Shown: positions 43,377 through 56,168 of the stretch, piece by piece
How positions within the stretch are numbered: the first letter of the stretch is position 1
Layout of the letters: each line of letters begins with the position of its first letter
Position numbers and translations under genes: made by a program
NCBI RefSeq assembly: GCF_006439015.1
Contig: NZ_RCZG01000003.1
Coordinates: 249,278-313,277, forward strand
Source: Mycolicibacterium hodleri
GTDB lineage: Bacteria > Actinomycetota > Actinomycetes > Mycobacteriales > Mycobacteriaceae
Direction of reading: 5' to 3'
DNA length: 64,000 nucleotides
Notes under the pieces: model-generated
The model's database searches: none
What the model was told of the DNA's origin: nothing
Seen by the model: only the letters and a program-made list of their open reading frames with translations

Positions 43377-44312
43377 ATGACTTCTTCGACCACCGTGCAC
43401 GACGTGATCATCATCGGGTCCGGTCCTGCTGGCTATACAGCGGCGGTGTATGCCGCGCGTGCCCAGCTCAACCCGTTGGTGTTGGAAGGCGTGCAGTTCG
43501 GCGGCGCGCTGATGACGACTACCGAGGTGGAGAACTACCCCGGCTTCAAGGATGGCATCACCGGACCCGAGCTGATGGAGCAGATGCGTGAGCAGGCGCT
43601 GCGTTTCGGCGCCGATCTACGCATGGAGGACGTCGACGAGGTCTCGCTCGACGGACCCATCAAGACGGTCACCGTCGGCGACGAGACCTTCCAGGCCCGT
43701 TCGGTCATCCTGGCCATGGGTGCGGCGGCCCGCCAGCTCGACGTGCCTGGCGAGATGGAGCGCATCGGCACCGGCGTCAGCACGTGTGCGACCTGCGACG
43801 GCTTCTTCTTCCGCGACCAGGACATCGCCGTGGTCGGCGGCGGCGACTCCGCGATGGAAGAGGCCATCTTCCTGACCAAGTTCGCGAGCAGCGTCACGCT
43901 GATCCACCGCCGTGACGAGTTCCGTGCCTCCAAGATCATGCTCGAGCGGGCCAAGGCCAACCCGAAGATCACCTTCCTCACCAACACCGCGGTGACGCAG
44001 GTGGAGGGCGAGCCCAAGGTGACTGGCCTCCGCTTGAAGGACACCGTCACCGGCGAAGAGTCGAAGCTGGCCGTCACGGGCGTGTTCGTGGCGATCGGCC
44101 ACGACCCGCGTTCGGCATTGGTCAGCGGCAAGGTCGACCTCGACGGCGAGGGCTACGTGCAGGTCAAGGACGGTTCGACCAGCACCTCGATTGATGGTGT
44201 CTTCGCCTGCGGCGACCTCGTCGATCACACCTACCGTCAGGCCATCACCGCAGCCGGCAGTGGCTGCGCCGCCGCGATCGACACCGAGCGTTGGCTCGCC
44301 GAGCAAGACTGA
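43377..44312 (+). CDS. trxB: Thioredoxin reductase
   Basis: A 311-residue flavoprotein that moves electrons from NADPH to thioredoxin. The FAD motif is [20 protein letters not shown] near residues 11-30. The redox-active pair is CATCDGFF near residue 140, the NADPH motif [12 protein letters not shown], and the C-terminal FAD motif [16 protein letters not shown]. The ATG at 43377 has GAAAGGCGG upstream. It is followed 31 bp later by trxC in a clear operon and preceded by a SigH-type promoter, which implies induction by oxidative or heat stress. Confidence 0.97.
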   Translation: MTSSTTVHDVIIIGSGPAGYTAAVYAARAQLNPLVLEGVQFGGALMTTTEVENYPGFKDGITGPELMEQMREQALRFGADLRMEDVDEVSLDGPIKTVTVGDETFQARSVILAMGAAARQLDVPGEMERIGTGVSTCATCDGFFFRDQDIAVVGGGDSAMEEAIFLTKFASSVTLIHRRDEFRASKIMLERAKANPKITFLTNTAVTQVEGEPKVTGLRLKDTVTGEESKLAVTGVFVAIGHDPRSALVSGKVDLDGEGYVQVKDGSTSTSIDGVFACGDLVDHTYRQAITAAGSGCAAAIDTERWLAEQD

Positions 44313-44343
44313 CCCAACCCAACCCGATACCGAGGAGCACCAC

Positions 44344-44679
44344 ATGACCGAAGCCACCAGTGCCACCGTCGTCGTCACCGACGACTCGTTCTCTACTGAC
44401 GTCCTGTCCAGCAGCACGCCCGTGCTAGTGGACTTCTGGGCGACGTGGTGCGGTCCCTGCAAGATGATCGCCCCCGTGCTCGAAGAGATTGCGAACGAGA
44501 AGGCGGGCTCGCTGACCGTCGCGAAGCTCGACGTCGACGCCAATCCCGGGACGGCTCGCGACTTTCAGGTCGTGTCCATTCCGACGTTGATCCTGTTCAA
44601 GGACGGCCAGCCCGTGAAGCGGATCGTCGGTACCAAGGGCAAGGCCGCGCTGCTGCGCGAACTGTCCGACGAGGTATGA
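44344..44679 (+). CDS. trxC: Thioredoxin
   Basis: A 111-residue thioredoxin with the active site [20 protein letters not shown] near residues 31-50 and the cis-Pro in [13 protein letters not shown]. It reduces protein disulfides using TrxB, encoded just upstream. The ATG at 44344 follows CCGAGGAGCACC, a good ribosome site. Nothing odd was seen. Confidence 0.97.
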   Translation: MTEATSATVVVTDDSFSTDVLSSSTPVLVDFWATWCGPCKMIAPVLEEIANEKAGSLTVAKLDVDANPGTARDFQVVSIPTLILFKDGQPVKRIVGTKGKAALLRELSDEV

Positions 44680-44778
44680 CTCCTGCCTGACGTCCCGTCC
44701 CGTCGCGAAGAGATCGAGCAGTCTGTGATTGGCCTGGAGGTTTCTTAATTTTCGCCTTCGTCTGCGACAATTCACATT

Positions 44779-45978
44779 ATGTCTAGTCTGCGCCGCGGCG
44801 ATCGGGGAGTCCCAGTCGTCGAGATTCGGTCGGCGCTGGCAGCGTTGGGCTTGCTAGGCAACCCCGACGACGATCTGACCACCGGCAAGCACGTGGCGTT
44901 CGACACGTTCGACGACGACCTCGACGACGCAGTCCGCGCCTTCCAGCAGCATCGCGGTTTGCTCGTCGACGGTGTGGTTGGCGAAGCCACCTACCGTGCT
45001 CTCAAGGAAGCGTCCTACCGGCTGGGCGCACGGACGCTGGGCCACCAGTTCGGTGCACCCATGTACGGTGATGACGTCGCCACTCTGCAGGCACGGCTCC
45101 AAGATCTCGGTTTCTACACCGATCTGGTAGACGGACACTTCGGGTTGCAGACCCACAACGGTCTGATGTCCTACCAGCGGGAGTACGGCCTATACCCCGA
45201 TGGCATCTGTGGCCCAGAGACGTTGCGCTCCTTGTACTTTCTCGGTTCCCGGGTGACTGGCGGCTCCCTGCACGCCATTCGCGAGGAGGAGCTGGTCCGC
45301 CGCTCGGGCCCGCTCCTATCGGGCAAGCGCATCATCATCGATCCAGGCCGTGGCGGAGACGACCACGGACCGATCATGAGTGGGCCGGACGGCCCGATCA
45401 GCGAAGCAGACATCTTGTGGGACCTGGCAAGTCGGCTCGAGGGACGAATGACCGCGATCGGCATGGAGACGTTCCTGTCGCGACCAGGGGCGCTCAGTCC
45501 GTCGGATGCCGAACGTGCGGCGACCGCCAACACCGTCGGCGCCGATCTGATGATCAGCCTAAGGTGTGCCGCACTGCCCGACTCCCCCGCCAACGGAGTC
45601 GCTTCCTTCCACTTCGGCAACTCGCACGGTTCGGTGTCGACGATCGGCCGTAACCTGGCCGACTTCATTCAGCGAGAGCTGGTGGCGCGAACCGGATTAC
45701 GTGACTGCCGCACCCATGGCCGGACCTGGGATCTGTTGCGCCTGACGCGCATGCCGACAGTGCAGGTCGACGTCGGTTACATCACCAACCCGCACGACCG
45801 AGACCTGCTGGTCTCCGCGCAGGCCCGCGACTCACTGTCCGAGGGCATTCTCGCCGCCGTGAAGCGGCTCTACCTGCTCGGCAAGAACGACCGGCCGACG
45901 GGCACCTTCACCTTCGCCGAGCTACTCGCCCACGAGCGGTCGGTCGAGCAGGCCGGCGGTCGCGCCGCGCAAGGCTGA
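44779..45978 (+). CDS. cwlM: CwlM, cytoplasmic regulator of peptidoglycan precursor synthesis
   Basis: A 399-residue protein with two N-terminal peptidoglycan-binding-like repeats (LRRGDRGVPVVEIRSALAAL and the second around VATLQARLQDLGFYTD) and an amidase_3-type domain (IIIDPGRGGDDHG, VQVDVGYITNPHDRDLL). No signal peptide is present. In mycobacteria CwlM is cytoplasmic, is phosphorylated by PknB on C-terminal threonines and then activates MurA. The tail here keeps Thr residues in RPTGTFTFAELLAHERSV. That function is by homology. The start ATG 44779 has no ribosome site but a GACAAT seven bases upstream. Its last 57 bp overlap the convergent GNAT-like gene. Confidence 0.93.
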   Translation: MSSLRRGDRGVPVVEIRSALAALGLLGNPDDDLTTGKHVAFDTFDDDLDDAVRAFQQHRGLLVDGVVGEATYRALKEASYRLGARTLGHQFGAPMYGDDVATLQARLQDLGFYTDLVDGHFGLQTHNGLMSYQREYGLYPDGICGPETLRSLYFLGSRVTGGSLHAIREEELVRRSGPLLSGKRIIIDPGRGGDDHGPIMSGPDGPISEADILWDLASRLEGRMTAIGMETFLSRPGALSPSDAERAATANTVGADLMISLRCAALPDSPANGVASFHFGNSHGSVSTIGRNLADFIQRELVARTGLRDCRTHGRTWDLLRLTRMPTVQVDVGYITNPHDRDLLVSAQARDSLSEGILAAVKRLYLLGKNDRPTGTFTFAELLAHERSVEQAGGRAAQG

Positions 45979-46746
45979 CCCGCCCCGCACGCACGGGCCT
46001 GCGCCGGCCCCCACCGGTTGCTGGAGTTGGGCGCCTACCAGAAGACGCTCCAGCGCCGCCTCGACATCGGCCTTCCAGCCCAGGCCCTGTTCGAGTTCGA
46101 GTCGCATCCGTGGGAAGTACCGATGCGGTGCGACGATCTGGAACCCGACGTCGGCAAGGAAATCCGCGTCGACGACGCACTGTTCGATCGAGCAATCGCC
46201 GAGCGTCGCGACCGCCGAACGCAAGTCGGGCGAGACCAGCTGCGGGTCAGCCAGTTCAGCCACCTCCGCCGTCCTTCCAAAGGCCTCCAACGCACGGACG
46301 CCGCGTCGCACCAAGTCTCCGACGACGGCGGCCATCAAGGCGCGGGTGAGTCCGTCGCCGTCCTCTCCCGATTCAACACCGACCGTCGTCAACAACACGG
46401 CGTCGGCGCTAACGGGTCCGGTGGGAAAGAGTGCGGCACGCGGCACCGCGCGCGGCGGTGCGTAGAGGGCGAAGCCGAGGCAGGCTTCGCCCCCACTGAA
46501 TGCCGAGGCAGCGAGATCGCCCTGATCGGATTCGTCCGATACGGCCACCTGCCCGCATGAACCCCACTCCAGCATGACCATGGACAGCCAGGCTTCCTTC
46601 TCGAACTCAGGGTCGGCGAGGTCGTCTCGTCTGGATTCGGACCGCTGCAAGGTCGACGGATCGACCTCCCAGAAGACACATCGGCGCGCGTGCTTGGGCA
46701 ACTGCTCGAAGCCTTCGAGGCGCAGCGGCGTAATTCGTGCTGACAC
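45922..46746 (-). CDS. GNAT-like protein (Rv3916c-like)
   Basis: A ~274-residue protein. The start VSARITPLRLEGFEQLPKHARRCVFWEVDP and the segment EKEAWLSMVMLEWGSCGQVA are strongly conserved in mycobacteria, with a GNAT-like middle part (LGFALYAPPRAVPRAALFPT, LLTTVGVE, LVRRGVRALEAFGR). Acyl-CoA binding is plausible but unproven, and no substrate is known. I chose GTG 46746, with GGAGAG just upstream. The C-terminal ~19 residues are read from DNA that also encodes the end of cwlM on the other strand. The gene sits between cwlM and parB as in M. tuberculosis. Confidence 0.82.
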   Translation of the reverse strand: MSARITPLRLEGFEQLPKHARRCVFWEVDPSTLQRSESRRDDLADPEFEKEAWLSMVMLEWGSCGQVAVSDESDQGDLAASAFSGGEACLGFALYAPPRAVPRAALFPTGPVSADAVLLTTVGVESGEDGDGLTRALMAAVVGDLVRRGVRALEAFGRTAEVAELADPQLVSPDLRSAVATLGDCSIEQCVVDADFLADVGFQIVAPHRYFPRMRLELEQGLGWKADVEAALERLLVGAQLQQPVGAGAGPCVRGGSALRGATAGLLDRPLVGE

Positions 46747-46964
46747 TAGACTCTCCGCGATTCTGATCGGCCTGGCGACCGTGGCCACCCCTCCAGGATA
46801 GGAGGAAGAGACGGGCGCGGCTCGGATTCACGTCGGAACATCACGCCGGCTCCGGCCTCACTCGAATCACGTTGCTGCACAAGGTCTTAGCTCCTCTGGG
46901 TCGCGACGACACCATGCCGAGTGCGTCGTTGTGTCACAGTGACGTAATTGCGCCTATGGACCGG

Positions 46965-47941
46965 TCATGCCTTCGCAGCGTTCATTAGGTCGACTATGCG
47001 TTGGAGGTCGTCGACGGACCCGAATTCGACGACTATCTTGCCTTTGCGTTTGCCGAGGCTGACCGTGACCCGGGTATCAAATGCCGAGGACAGTCGCTCA
47101 GCAACGTCTTGGAGCCCCGGCATCTGGATCGGCTTACGCCGCTGGGCGGTCGACGGCTCATGGACGCCGTCCCGATTGGCGAGAGTGACGGCCTCCTCCG
47201 TAGCTCGGACCGACAGGCCTTCCGCAACGATCCGCGCCGCCAACTCCTCTTGCTTCTCGGGCCCGCTCTCGAGAGCCAGCAGTGCGCGGGCATGGCCCGC
47301 GGACAACACGCCTGCCGCGACTCGGCGCTGCACGGCGATCGGCAGCCGCATCAATCGGATCATGTTGGTGATCACTGGACGAGACCGCCCGATCCGCGCG
47401 GCAAGCTCCTCGTGCGTCACCCCGAATTCGTCCAGCAGCTGCTGGTAGGCCGCCGCTTCTTCCAACGGATTCAGCTGCGCACGATGAATGTTCTCAAGGA
47501 GGGCGTCACGGAGCATGCTCTCGTCGGCCGTCTCGCGCACGATTGCGGGGATCGCCGTCAAGCCGGCCTCTTGCGCGGCCCGCCAACGCCGCTCCCCCAT
47601 CACCAGCTGATAGCGGGGCTTCTCGCCGCCCGCGTCGAGCGCGCGCACGACGATGGGCTGCATGAGACCGAACTCGCGAATCGAATGGACCAGTTCGTCG
47701 AGCGCTTCCCCGTCGAACACCTGACGCGGTTGCTTGGGATTCGGCTCGATCGACGAGGGCTCGATCTCGCGGTACACGGCACCGGAGTCACCCACCGGTT
47801 CCACCGGAGCCTTCGGCGCGCCGCCATACATGACGTCCGCCGCCGCATCACCCATCGCAGGGCTGTTGTTGCCGTCACTCGGGCCGGTTGGGATCAGCGA
47901 GGCGAGCCCACGGCCGAGACCGGTTCGCTTGGGAGGCGGAG

Positions 47942-47945
<4 letters not shown>
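46965..47945 (-). CDS. parB: Chromosome-partitioning protein ParB
   Basis: A 326-residue CTP-dependent clamp that loads at parS and spreads to mark the origin. N-terminal GRGLASLIP, the CTP-binding motif [13 protein letters not shown], then the ParB helix-turn-helix ([18 protein letters not shown], here [20 protein letters not shown]) and a C-terminal dimerisation domain. The ATG at 47945 overlaps the parA stop by 4 bp (ATGA). It is the last gene of the rpmH-parB operon. Its two perfect target sites are in the coding DNA of parA and gidB just upstream. Confidence 0.97.
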
Positions 47946-50278
<2,333 letters not shown>

Positions 50279-50347
50279 CTTCGTCCTTACTTCCTTGCAT
50301 TGTCAGCCATCAGTGGCCACCCGGGGCCGACCTGAATCGGGGACTTC

Positions 50348-51511
50348 TCAGGGCCTTCGCTTCTTGGGGCGATTGTTGGTGCGGCGCGGCGCACGATTCA
50401 CTCCGCTGCCGGCTTTCGAGGCCGCGGCCTTCCCGTTCGTCGCCGGGGATGAACTCCCGCCGGCGGCGGCGGGCTTCGCCAGAGTGTCCGAACCGTCGTC
50501 CTCGACAGCGTCGACTTCCTGGCCACCATGCTCGGTCAGTTCGGCTGCTGCTGCTGCCCGTGCCTTCTCGGCGGCAGTGGCGTTCGTCGGAGGCTTCTTG
50601 CGCTTGGGCTTCGGCTTGGAACCGGGGGTCGGAGCGTTCGACGCGCGACGCGCCAGTTCCTCCTCCTTCTTCAGTTCCTCTTCCTTCTCGATTCTGCCGA
50701 ACACGTAGTGCTGCTGGCCGTAGGTCCAGATGTTGTTGGCCACCCAGTACAAGATGATGGCGAGCGGAAGGAATGGCCCACCAACGACCACGCCCAGCGG
50801 AAAAACGTAGAGCGCGAGCTTGTTCATCATCGCGGTCTGTGGGTTGGCGGCGGCTTCGATGCTCTGCCGGGCCACCGACGCGCGACTGTTGAAGTGTGTG
50901 GCGACACCGGCGAGGATCATCAGCGGCACACCGACGGCAATCACTGCGGCCCGGTTGAACTCGTCGAAGGCGCCGAGGCCGACCGTCTGGATCATCGACG
51001 CCCCGAGTGGCGCGCCGAAGAGGTTGGCGTCCAGGAAATGCCCGACGTCGGTCGCGCTGAAGACATAGTTGCCCAGCGCTCGGTTCTGCTCGACCGACAA
51101 GCCCAACCGGCCGAAGCCCGTCTGCGTGCGGTTGAAGGAGTTCAACACGTGATAGAGACCGATGAACACCGGAATCTGCGCCAACATCGGTAGGCAGCCA
51201 AGGATCGGATTGAACCCGTGGTCCTTCTGAAGCTTCTGCATCTCGAGGGCCATCCGCTGGCGGTCCTTGCCGTACTTCTTCTGCAGCGCCTTGATCTGTG
51301 GTTGCAGTTCCTGCATCTGCCGCGTCGTCCGGATCTGACGAACGAAGGGCTTGTACAAGATGGCCCGCAAAGTGAAGACGAGGAACATCACCGTCAGCGC
51401 CCATGCGAAGAAGTTGTCCGGGCCCAGGACGAAGGCGAACGCCTTGTACCAAACCCACATGATCGCGGAGACCGGGTAATAGATGATGTCGAGACTGAAC
51501 CAATTAAACAA
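50348..51511 (-). CDS. yidC: Membrane protein insertase YidC
   Basis: A 387-residue insertase with about five membrane helices. Conserved segments are [55 protein letters not shown] with the substrate-groove Arg, and [18 protein letters not shown]. The last ~90 residues form a basic, low-complexity cytoplasmic tail rich in Lys, Arg and Ala, as in ribosome-binding YidC tails. The start appears to be TTG 51511 ([13 protein letters not shown]), with GAGGAG about 11 bases upstream, and overlaps the yidD end by 8 bp. Confidence 0.95.
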   Translation of the reverse strand: MFNWFSLDIIYYPVSAIMWVWYKAFAFVLGPDNFFAWALTVMFLVFTLRAILYKPFVRQIRTTRQMQELQPQIKALQKKYGKDRQRMALEMQKLQKDHGFNPILGCLPMLAQIPVFIGLYHVLNSFNRTQTGFGRLGLSVEQNRALGNYVFSATDVGHFLDANLFGAPLGASMIQTVGLGAFDEFNRAAVIAVGVPLMILAGVATHFNSRASVARQSIEAAANPQTAMMNKLALYVFPLGVVVGGPFLPLAIILYWVANNIWTYGQQHYVFGRIEKEEELKKEEELARRASNAPTPGSKPKPKRKKPPTNATAAEKARAAAAAELTEHGGQEVDAVEDDGSDTLAKPAAAGGSSSPATNGKAAASKAGSGVNRAPRRTNNRPKKRRP

Positions 51512-51812
51512 ACGAATCGCTCCTCAGCGTCGCGCTGTCGACAACCCCGCTGGAGTCCGCCCTCGGGTGGACTCCAGTCTCGCGTCGCTCCGGAATCGGG
51601 TCCCATCCACCTCGGTGCCACGGGCCACACTTGGCCACCCGCGCCAAGGCCAACCAACTCCCCCGCACCACTCCGAACTCTCGGAGCGCATCGATGGCGT
51701 ACTGACTGCACGTGGGGGTGAATCGACAACAGGGTGGCCGGAGTGGCGAGATCATCGTGCGATACGCCTCGATGGCGAAGATGAGGCCCCTGACAAGTCC
51801 GCCGCGGTTCAT
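51504..51812 (-). CDS. yidD: Membrane protein insertion efficiency factor YidD
   Basis: A 102-residue protein with the YidD core [31 protein letters not shown] and [12 protein letters not shown], and the three conserved Cys. It assists YidC, encoded immediately downstream with an 8-bp overlap. The ATG at 51812 overlaps the rnpA stop by 4 bp. The C-terminal ~25 residues are variable. Confidence 0.95.
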   Translation of the reverse strand: MNRGGLVRGLIFAIEAYRTMISPLRPPCCRFTPTCSQYAIDALREFGVVRGSWLALARVAKCGPWHRGGWDPIPERRETGVHPRADSSGVVDSATLRSDSFV

Positions 51813-52168
51813 CGTCGCGGTCCGGACTGGGCGTTCACCCGGCGAAGGGCGATCCGCAGTTCCTGCTCGAGCCGAGCCGAAATTGCGTGACTGCTACCGG
51901 GCAGAGCACGGATCACCACTTTGTCACCAGGCCCCAGGTCGCCGATCACCTCGCGCGCCACATGCCTCAACATCCGAGATACGCGGTGGCGCTGTACCGC
52001 GGTTCCCACCGACTTGGAGACGACGAGACCGATCTTCGGGGTACCCAGCTCTTCACCCGACGACTTCAGTGCATGCACGACGAGATCGGGTTGCGCTGCG
52101 CGTACACCGCGATTGACGGTCAGGCCGAAATCAGTCGATCGCGTCATCCGGTACTGCGCCGGAAGCAC
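51809..52168 (-). CDS. rnpA: Ribonuclease P protein component
   Basis: A 119-residue basic protein. It has [15 protein letters not shown] at the N-terminus and the RNase P signature [21 protein letters not shown], which contacts the catalytic RNA. It processes tRNA 5' ends. The GTG start is at 52168, 32 bp after rpmH. Its overlap with yidD (ATGA) and its place after rpmH are the classic bacterial order. Confidence 0.96.
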   Translation of the reverse strand: MLPAQYRMTRSTDFGLTVNRGVRAAQPDLVVHALKSSGEELGTPKIGLVVSKSVGTAVQRHRVSRMLRHVAREVIGDLGPGDKVVIRALPGSSHAISARLEQELRIALRRVNAQSGPRR

Positions 52169-52200
52169 CTGTCTACACCCTGCTACGGATCAGAGCACGA

Positions 52201-52344
52201 TCACGCAGTGAGAGAGCGGCGGCCCTTGGTGCGCCGGCCCGACACGATGGCACGACCCGCGCGCGTACGCATCCGCAGCCGAAAACCGTGCACCTTGGCA
52301 CGACGCCGGTTGTTCGGCTGAAAGGTCCGCTTGCCCTTGGCCAC
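52201..52344 (-). CDS. rpmH: 50S ribosomal protein L34
   Basis: A 47-residue very basic protein translated by eye: [20 protein letters not shown], then [20 protein letters not shown] and GRRSLTA. This is the full L34 pattern. The GTG start at 52344 follows TTGAGGAGATACAGCC, a strong ribosome site. It is first in the rpmH-rnpA-yidD-yidC-jag-gidB-parA-parB operon and divergent from dnaA. Confidence 0.97.
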   Translation of the reverse strand: MAKGKRTFQPNNRRRAKVHGFRLRMRTRAGRAIVSGRRTKGRRSLTA

Positions 52345-52514
52345 GGCTGTATCTCCTCAATAATTGCGTCCGCCTCCTTCGCGCACATGAAGACTTCATG
52401 TCCGTCTGGAAGCAACCGCGGTACTTACGCTTCGTTTGTCTCGCTTGCTAGCCCCGGCGCGTGAACCCGAGTATCCGAGTCGCAGCCGTGCCACCGCTTT
52501 CGGGCGACTGTTCG

Positions 52515-52543
52515 AGGGTACTGACGAGATTTACCTAGGTCAA
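52515..52543 (-). promoter_or_regulatory. Promoter of the rpmH-parB operon
   Basis: On the minus strand TTGACC (52543-52538) and TACCCT (52520-52515) are separated by exactly 17 bases. The predicted start is near 52508, a leader of about 164 nt. It is the best sigma-A-type promoter seen in this window. Confidence 0.75.
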
Positions 52544-52640
52544 ACCTGCTTCTCGCGGTGACGGATCCGCCACTTTCGTGCACATCAGTCACCATTGAAC
52601 ACCGACGGCTGAGGAAGCCTCCGTCAATGTTGCAGAACTG

Positions 52641-52669
52641 TTGGCAGCCAGCAATAAACCTGTTAGCTT
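52641..52669 (+). promoter_or_regulatory. Candidate dnaA promoter
   Basis: TTGGCA (52641-52646) and TAGCTT (52664-52669) are 17 bases apart, with a predicted start near 52676. A 7-bp inverted repeat (TTGGCAG / CTGCCAA, 52641-52647 and 52670-52676) frames the promoter, which could matter for control. Confidence 0.6.
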
Positions 52670-52905
52670 CTGCCAAGGCCATCTCAGACGAGAAGGCGCT
52701 TGACGAGAAGGCGGGGACGGCTGCGCGATCGCGAGCCCACGGTGCACCAAAGCCCTGTGACGAGCCACGAGAACGCTGCTTCTGCGCGAGTACGCAACGA
52801 CACAACGACCGGTGTCGGTTATCCACAGTCTGTGGATAACCATGTGGACATCCGGTCATTGCTTATTCGGCCAACCCTGTCTGGCCACGAGGGGGAACGT
52901 CTCCG

Positions 52906-54375
52906 TTGACAGCAGACGCCGACCCGTTCGTGGCAATCTGGAACGATGTCGTTGCCGAGCTCAACGGTGACATGGCTCCCGATCCGACCACGGGCATCGC
53001 ACCGGGCTTCACTTCCCCGATTCTCACCCCGCAGCAAAGAGCTTGGCTGAAGCTGGTCAAACCGCTCGTCCTCGCCGAGGGTTTTGCTCTCTTATCGGTT
53101 CCCACACCGTTCGTTCAGAATGAGATCGAGCGACATCTTCGCGAGCCCATCGTCTCCAGTCTGAGTCGCCGGCTCGGGCAGCGCGTCGAGCTAGGTGTCC
53201 GGATTGCCACTCCCGAGCCTGACGCTCGGGCCGACTCGCTACCCGAATCCGATGAAGTCGACGACGACAAGGAAGCACTCGCCAGCGCCGAGGAGAGTTG
53301 GCCGACCTACTTCACGAACCGTCAGCAGAACTCCCCCACCAATGACGTGAGCCTCAACCGTCGTTACACGTTCGACACGTTCGTCATCGGTGCCTCCAAT
53401 CGCTTCGCCCATGCCGCGACCCTGGCCATCGCCGAGGCACCGGCACGCGCCTACAACCCTCTCTTCATCTGGGGCGAATCCGGACTCGGCAAGACACACC
53501 TTCTCCATGCGGCGGGCAACTACGCGCAACGACTGTTTCCCGGCATGCGAGTGAAGTACGTCTCGACCGAAGAATTCACCAATGACTTCATCAACTCACT
53601 CCGCGACGATCGCAAGGCCTCCTTCAAAAGGAGCTACCGGGACATCGACGTGCTGTTGGTCGACGACATTCAGTTCATCGAAGGTAAGGAAGGCATCCAG
53701 GAGGAGTTCTTCCACACCTTCAACACCCTGCACAATGCGAACAAGCAGATCGTGATCTCCTCCGATCGGCCCCCCAAACAGCTCGCGACCCTGGAAGATC
53801 GGCTGCGGACCCGTTTCGAATGGGGTCTGATCACCGACGTTCAGCCGCCGGAGCTGGAGACCCGCATTGCGATCCTCCGCAAGAAGGCGCAGATGGATCG
53901 GTTGGACGTCCCCGACGACGTGCTGGAGCTGATCGCCAGCAGCATCGAGCGCAATATCCGCGAGCTTGAAGGCGCGCTCATCCGTGTGACGGCGTTCGCG
54001 TCTCTCAATAAGGCTGCCATCGACAAGACGCTCGCAGAAATCGTTCTGCGCGACCTCATTTCGGACGCGAGCACGACGCAGATCAGCATTGCGACGATCA
54101 TGGCCGCCACAGCTGAGTACTTCGAGACCACGATCGATGAGCTACGCGGTCCCGGCAAGACCAGGGCGCTGGCTCAGTCGCGTCAGATCGCGATGTATCT
54201 ATGCCGCGAGCTGACGGATCTGTCGCTGCCCAAGATCGGTCAGGCGTTCGGTCGCGACCACACCACGGTGATGTACGCCGAACGGAAGATCCGCGGAGAG
54301 ATGGCGCAGCGACGCGAGGTCTTCGATCACGTCAAGGAACTCACCACGAGGATCCGCCAGCGCTCCAAGCGCTGA
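52906..54375 (+). CDS. dnaA: Chromosomal replication initiator DnaA
   Basis: A 489-residue initiator with the four DnaA domains. Domain I is at residues 1-90, and an acidic linker follows to ~135. The AAA+ domain has Walker [16 protein letters not shown] near 190, [12 protein letters not shown], Walker [16 protein letters not shown] and sensor [10 protein letters not shown]. The DNA-binding domain IV carries [20 protein letters not shown] near 455. It melts oriC and loads DnaB. The TTG start at 52906, with GAGGGGGAA upstream, gives [17 protein letters not shown]. tuberculosis dnaA also uses TTG. Two perfect DnaA boxes lie about 70-90 bp upstream. Confidence 0.98.
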   Translation: MTADADPFVAIWNDVVAELNGDMAPDPTTGIAPGFTSPILTPQQRAWLKLVKPLVLAEGFALLSVPTPFVQNEIERHLREPIVSSLSRRLGQRVELGVRIATPEPDARADSLPESDEVDDDKEALASAEESWPTYFTNRQQNSPTNDVSLNRRYTFDTFVIGASNRFAHAATLAIAEAPARAYNPLFIWGESGLGKTHLLHAAGNYAQRLFPGMRVKYVSTEEFTNDFINSLRDDRKASFKRSYRDIDVLLVDDIQFIEGKEGIQEEFFHTFNTLHNANKQIVISSDRPPKQLATLEDRLRTRFEWGLITDVQPPELETRIAILRKKAQMDRLDVPDDVLELIASSIERNIRELEGALIRVTAFASLNKAAIDKTLAEIVLRDLISDASTTQISIATIMAATAEYFETTIDELRGPGKTRALAQSRQIAMYLCRELTDLSLPKIGQAFGRDHTTVMYAERKIRGEMAQRREVFDHVKELTTRIRQRSKR

Positions 54376-54936
54376 CCCGAAACTCCTTGGGCTAGCTCCC
54401 CGCACCGCCTCCACACGATCGATCGGGGTGTCGTGCTGCGCGAATTCTCCGAGAATCTTCTGGCCCTGCTGCCTCACCAGTCACACTGACGGCTCGTGGA
54501 CTACTCGTGCACAATCCGTGGACGAATCGCGTGTCGGCGGCACGCTCGTACACACTCGGCCCGCCCGTCCACAGTTCGCTGAAGTACACGCATCGGTAGT
54601 CCACGAGTAACACACGAGGACACACCGCGCCCCACCAGCCAAAGTGTCCTGCTATGCACAGCTTCCACAGCACCTATTACTGTTACTCATCTATTCATCA
54701 TGTATCTCTCCTAAAAGAAGCACCTGGGGAACGCGCCCTGTTGGGCATCCGGAGTACGGGCCTCACGGGACGTTTGTCACTCCGATCGATTAGCTTTCAA
54801 GTTGACGCCGAAGGCTCTACGGTGGGTCTTCGACAACCGGAACGGTCGTCGAACCGCAGCGTGGTGACACGTCCGTGAGACACCCGTAGATTCGCTGCTA
54901 GAGCCTATAGCTGGGGTTTCACTGAAGGGGACGCTT
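54376..54936. other. oriC: Origin of replication oriC (dnaA-dnaN intergenic, 561 bp)
   Basis: In mycobacteria the origin lies between dnaA and dnaN. DnaA-box-like 9-mers here are CGTGGACTA 54495-54503, CGTGCACAA 54506-54514, CGTGGACGA 54518-54526, CCGTCCACA 54565-54573, TAGTCCACG 54598-54606 and CTTCCACAG 54662-54670. Many differ from TTGTCCACA by one to three bases, as is usual for mycobacterial origins. The stretch 54671-54718 is the most AT-rich part of the region and a good candidate for the unwinding element. The dnaN promoter lies at the right end. Confidence 0.88.
54864..54892 (+). promoter_or_regulatory. Candidate dnaN promoter
   Basis: GTGACA (54864-54869) and TAGATT (54887-54892) are 17 bases apart. 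The predicted start is near 54899, a leader of about 38 nt to the dnaN GTG, with GAAGGGG before it. Confidence 0.6.
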
Positions 54937-56139
54937 GTGGACGTGGCGACGACGACGCTTGGTACCGACCTGAAGTTTCGCCTGGTGCGCGAAGACTTCG
55001 CCGACGCAGTGGCGTGGGTTGCCCGCATTCTTCCCACCCGGCCCACCGTGCCGGTGCTGTCAGGTGTGCTGCTGACCGGCTCAGACGATGGGTTGACCAT
55101 CTCCGGTTATGACTACGAAGTATCGGCCGAGGTGCGCGTGGCGGCTGAAATAGCCTCTCCGGGAAGTGTTCTCGTCTCCGGTCGGCTGCTATCGGACATC
55201 ACCAAATCCCTACCGGCGAAGCCCGTCGACGTCACGGTCGAAGGCACTCGGGTATCGCTGAGCTGCGGTAGCGCCCGATTCTCGCTTCCCACGATGGCCG
55301 TCGAGGATTATCCGACCCTGCCGTCGCTGCCCGAGGAAACCGGTGTCGTGCCGTCTGATCTGTTCGCGCAGGCGATCAGCCAAGTGGCCGTTGCCGCAGG
55401 CCGTGACGACACGCTGCCGATGCTGACCGGCATTCGCGTGGAGATCTCCGGTGAGAAGGTGGTCCTGGCGGCGACCGACAGATTCCGTCTCGCCGTACGC
55501 GAACTCACCTGGTCCACGGATTCCGCAGAGATCGAAGCCGCCGTCTTGGTTCCGGCGAAGACGCTCGCCGAGGCGGCGAGGGCTGGTTCCGACGGCGCCG
55601 ACGTGCATTTGTCGCTCGGCGCGGGCGCCGCCGTCGGCAAGGATGGTCTCTTGGGCATCCGCAGCAACGGAAAGCGCACGACGAGCCGCCTGCTGGATGC
55701 CGAATTCCCCAAGTTCCGCCAACTCCTGCCAGCGGAGCACACCGCAGTGGCGACCGTCGGGGTGGCGGAACTGACGGAGGCCATCAAGCGTGTCGCCCTG
55801 GTCGCCGATCGTGGCGCGCAGGTACGGATGGAATTCACCGAGGACACGCTTCGTCTGTCGGCAGGTGGCGAGGATGCCGTAGGGCGGGCCGAGGAAGACC
55901 TACCGGTGGAGTTCTCCGGCGATCCCCTCACGATCGCCTTCAATCCCACATACCTGACGGATGGCTTGGGATCGTTGCACTCCCCGAAGGTCACGTTCGG
56001 CTTCACGACATCCAGCCGTCCCGCGGTGTTGCGGCCGGCAGGTGATGATGATGACGCGTACGTCGGTTCGAGCGGACCCTTCCCGGCCGGCCAGACCGAT
56101 TACGTCTATCTGTTGATGCCGGTACGGCTTCCGGGCTGA
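54937..56139 (+). CDS. dnaN: DNA polymerase III beta subunit (sliding clamp)
   Basis: A 400-residue clamp with three repeated domains; the ring holds DNA polymerase on DNA. Recognised segments are [66 protein letters not shown] and the C-terminus [12 protein letters not shown], part of the partner-binding pocket. The GTG start at 54937 follows ACTGAAGGGGACGCTT. It is followed by gnd after 29 bp, so both are probably on one transcript from the oriC side. Confidence 0.98.
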   Translation: MDVATTTLGTDLKFRLVREDFADAVAWVARILPTRPTVPVLSGVLLTGSDDGLTISGYDYEVSAEVRVAAEIASPGSVLVSGRLLSDITKSLPAKPVDVTVEGTRVSLSCGSARFSLPTMAVEDYPTLPSLPEETGVVPSDLFAQAISQVAVAAGRDDTLPMLTGIRVEISGEKVVLAATDRFRLAVRELTWSTDSAEIEAAVLVPAKTLAEAARAGSDGADVHLSLGAGAAVGKDGLLGIRSNGKRTTSRLLDAEFPKFRQLLPAEHTAVATVGVAELTEAIKRVALVADRGAQVRMEFTEDTLRLSAGGEDAVGRAEEDLPVEFSGDPLTIAFNPTYLTDGLGSLHSPKVTFGFTTSSRPAVLRPAGDDDDAYVGSSGPFPAGQTDYVYLLMPVRLPG

Positions 56140-56168
56140 CCGGCCTAACCGCCACGAAAGAGGCGCAC

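Larger units (their letters stand above)
52345..52905. other. rpmH-dnaA intergenic region (561 bp)
   Basis: No gene. It carries the divergent rpmH and dnaA promoters. Near the dnaA end are DnaA boxes at 52819-52827 (TTATCCACA) and 52831-52839 (its exact complement), and a weaker TGTGGACAT at 52843-52851. These fit DnaA autoregulation. Confidence 0.8.
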
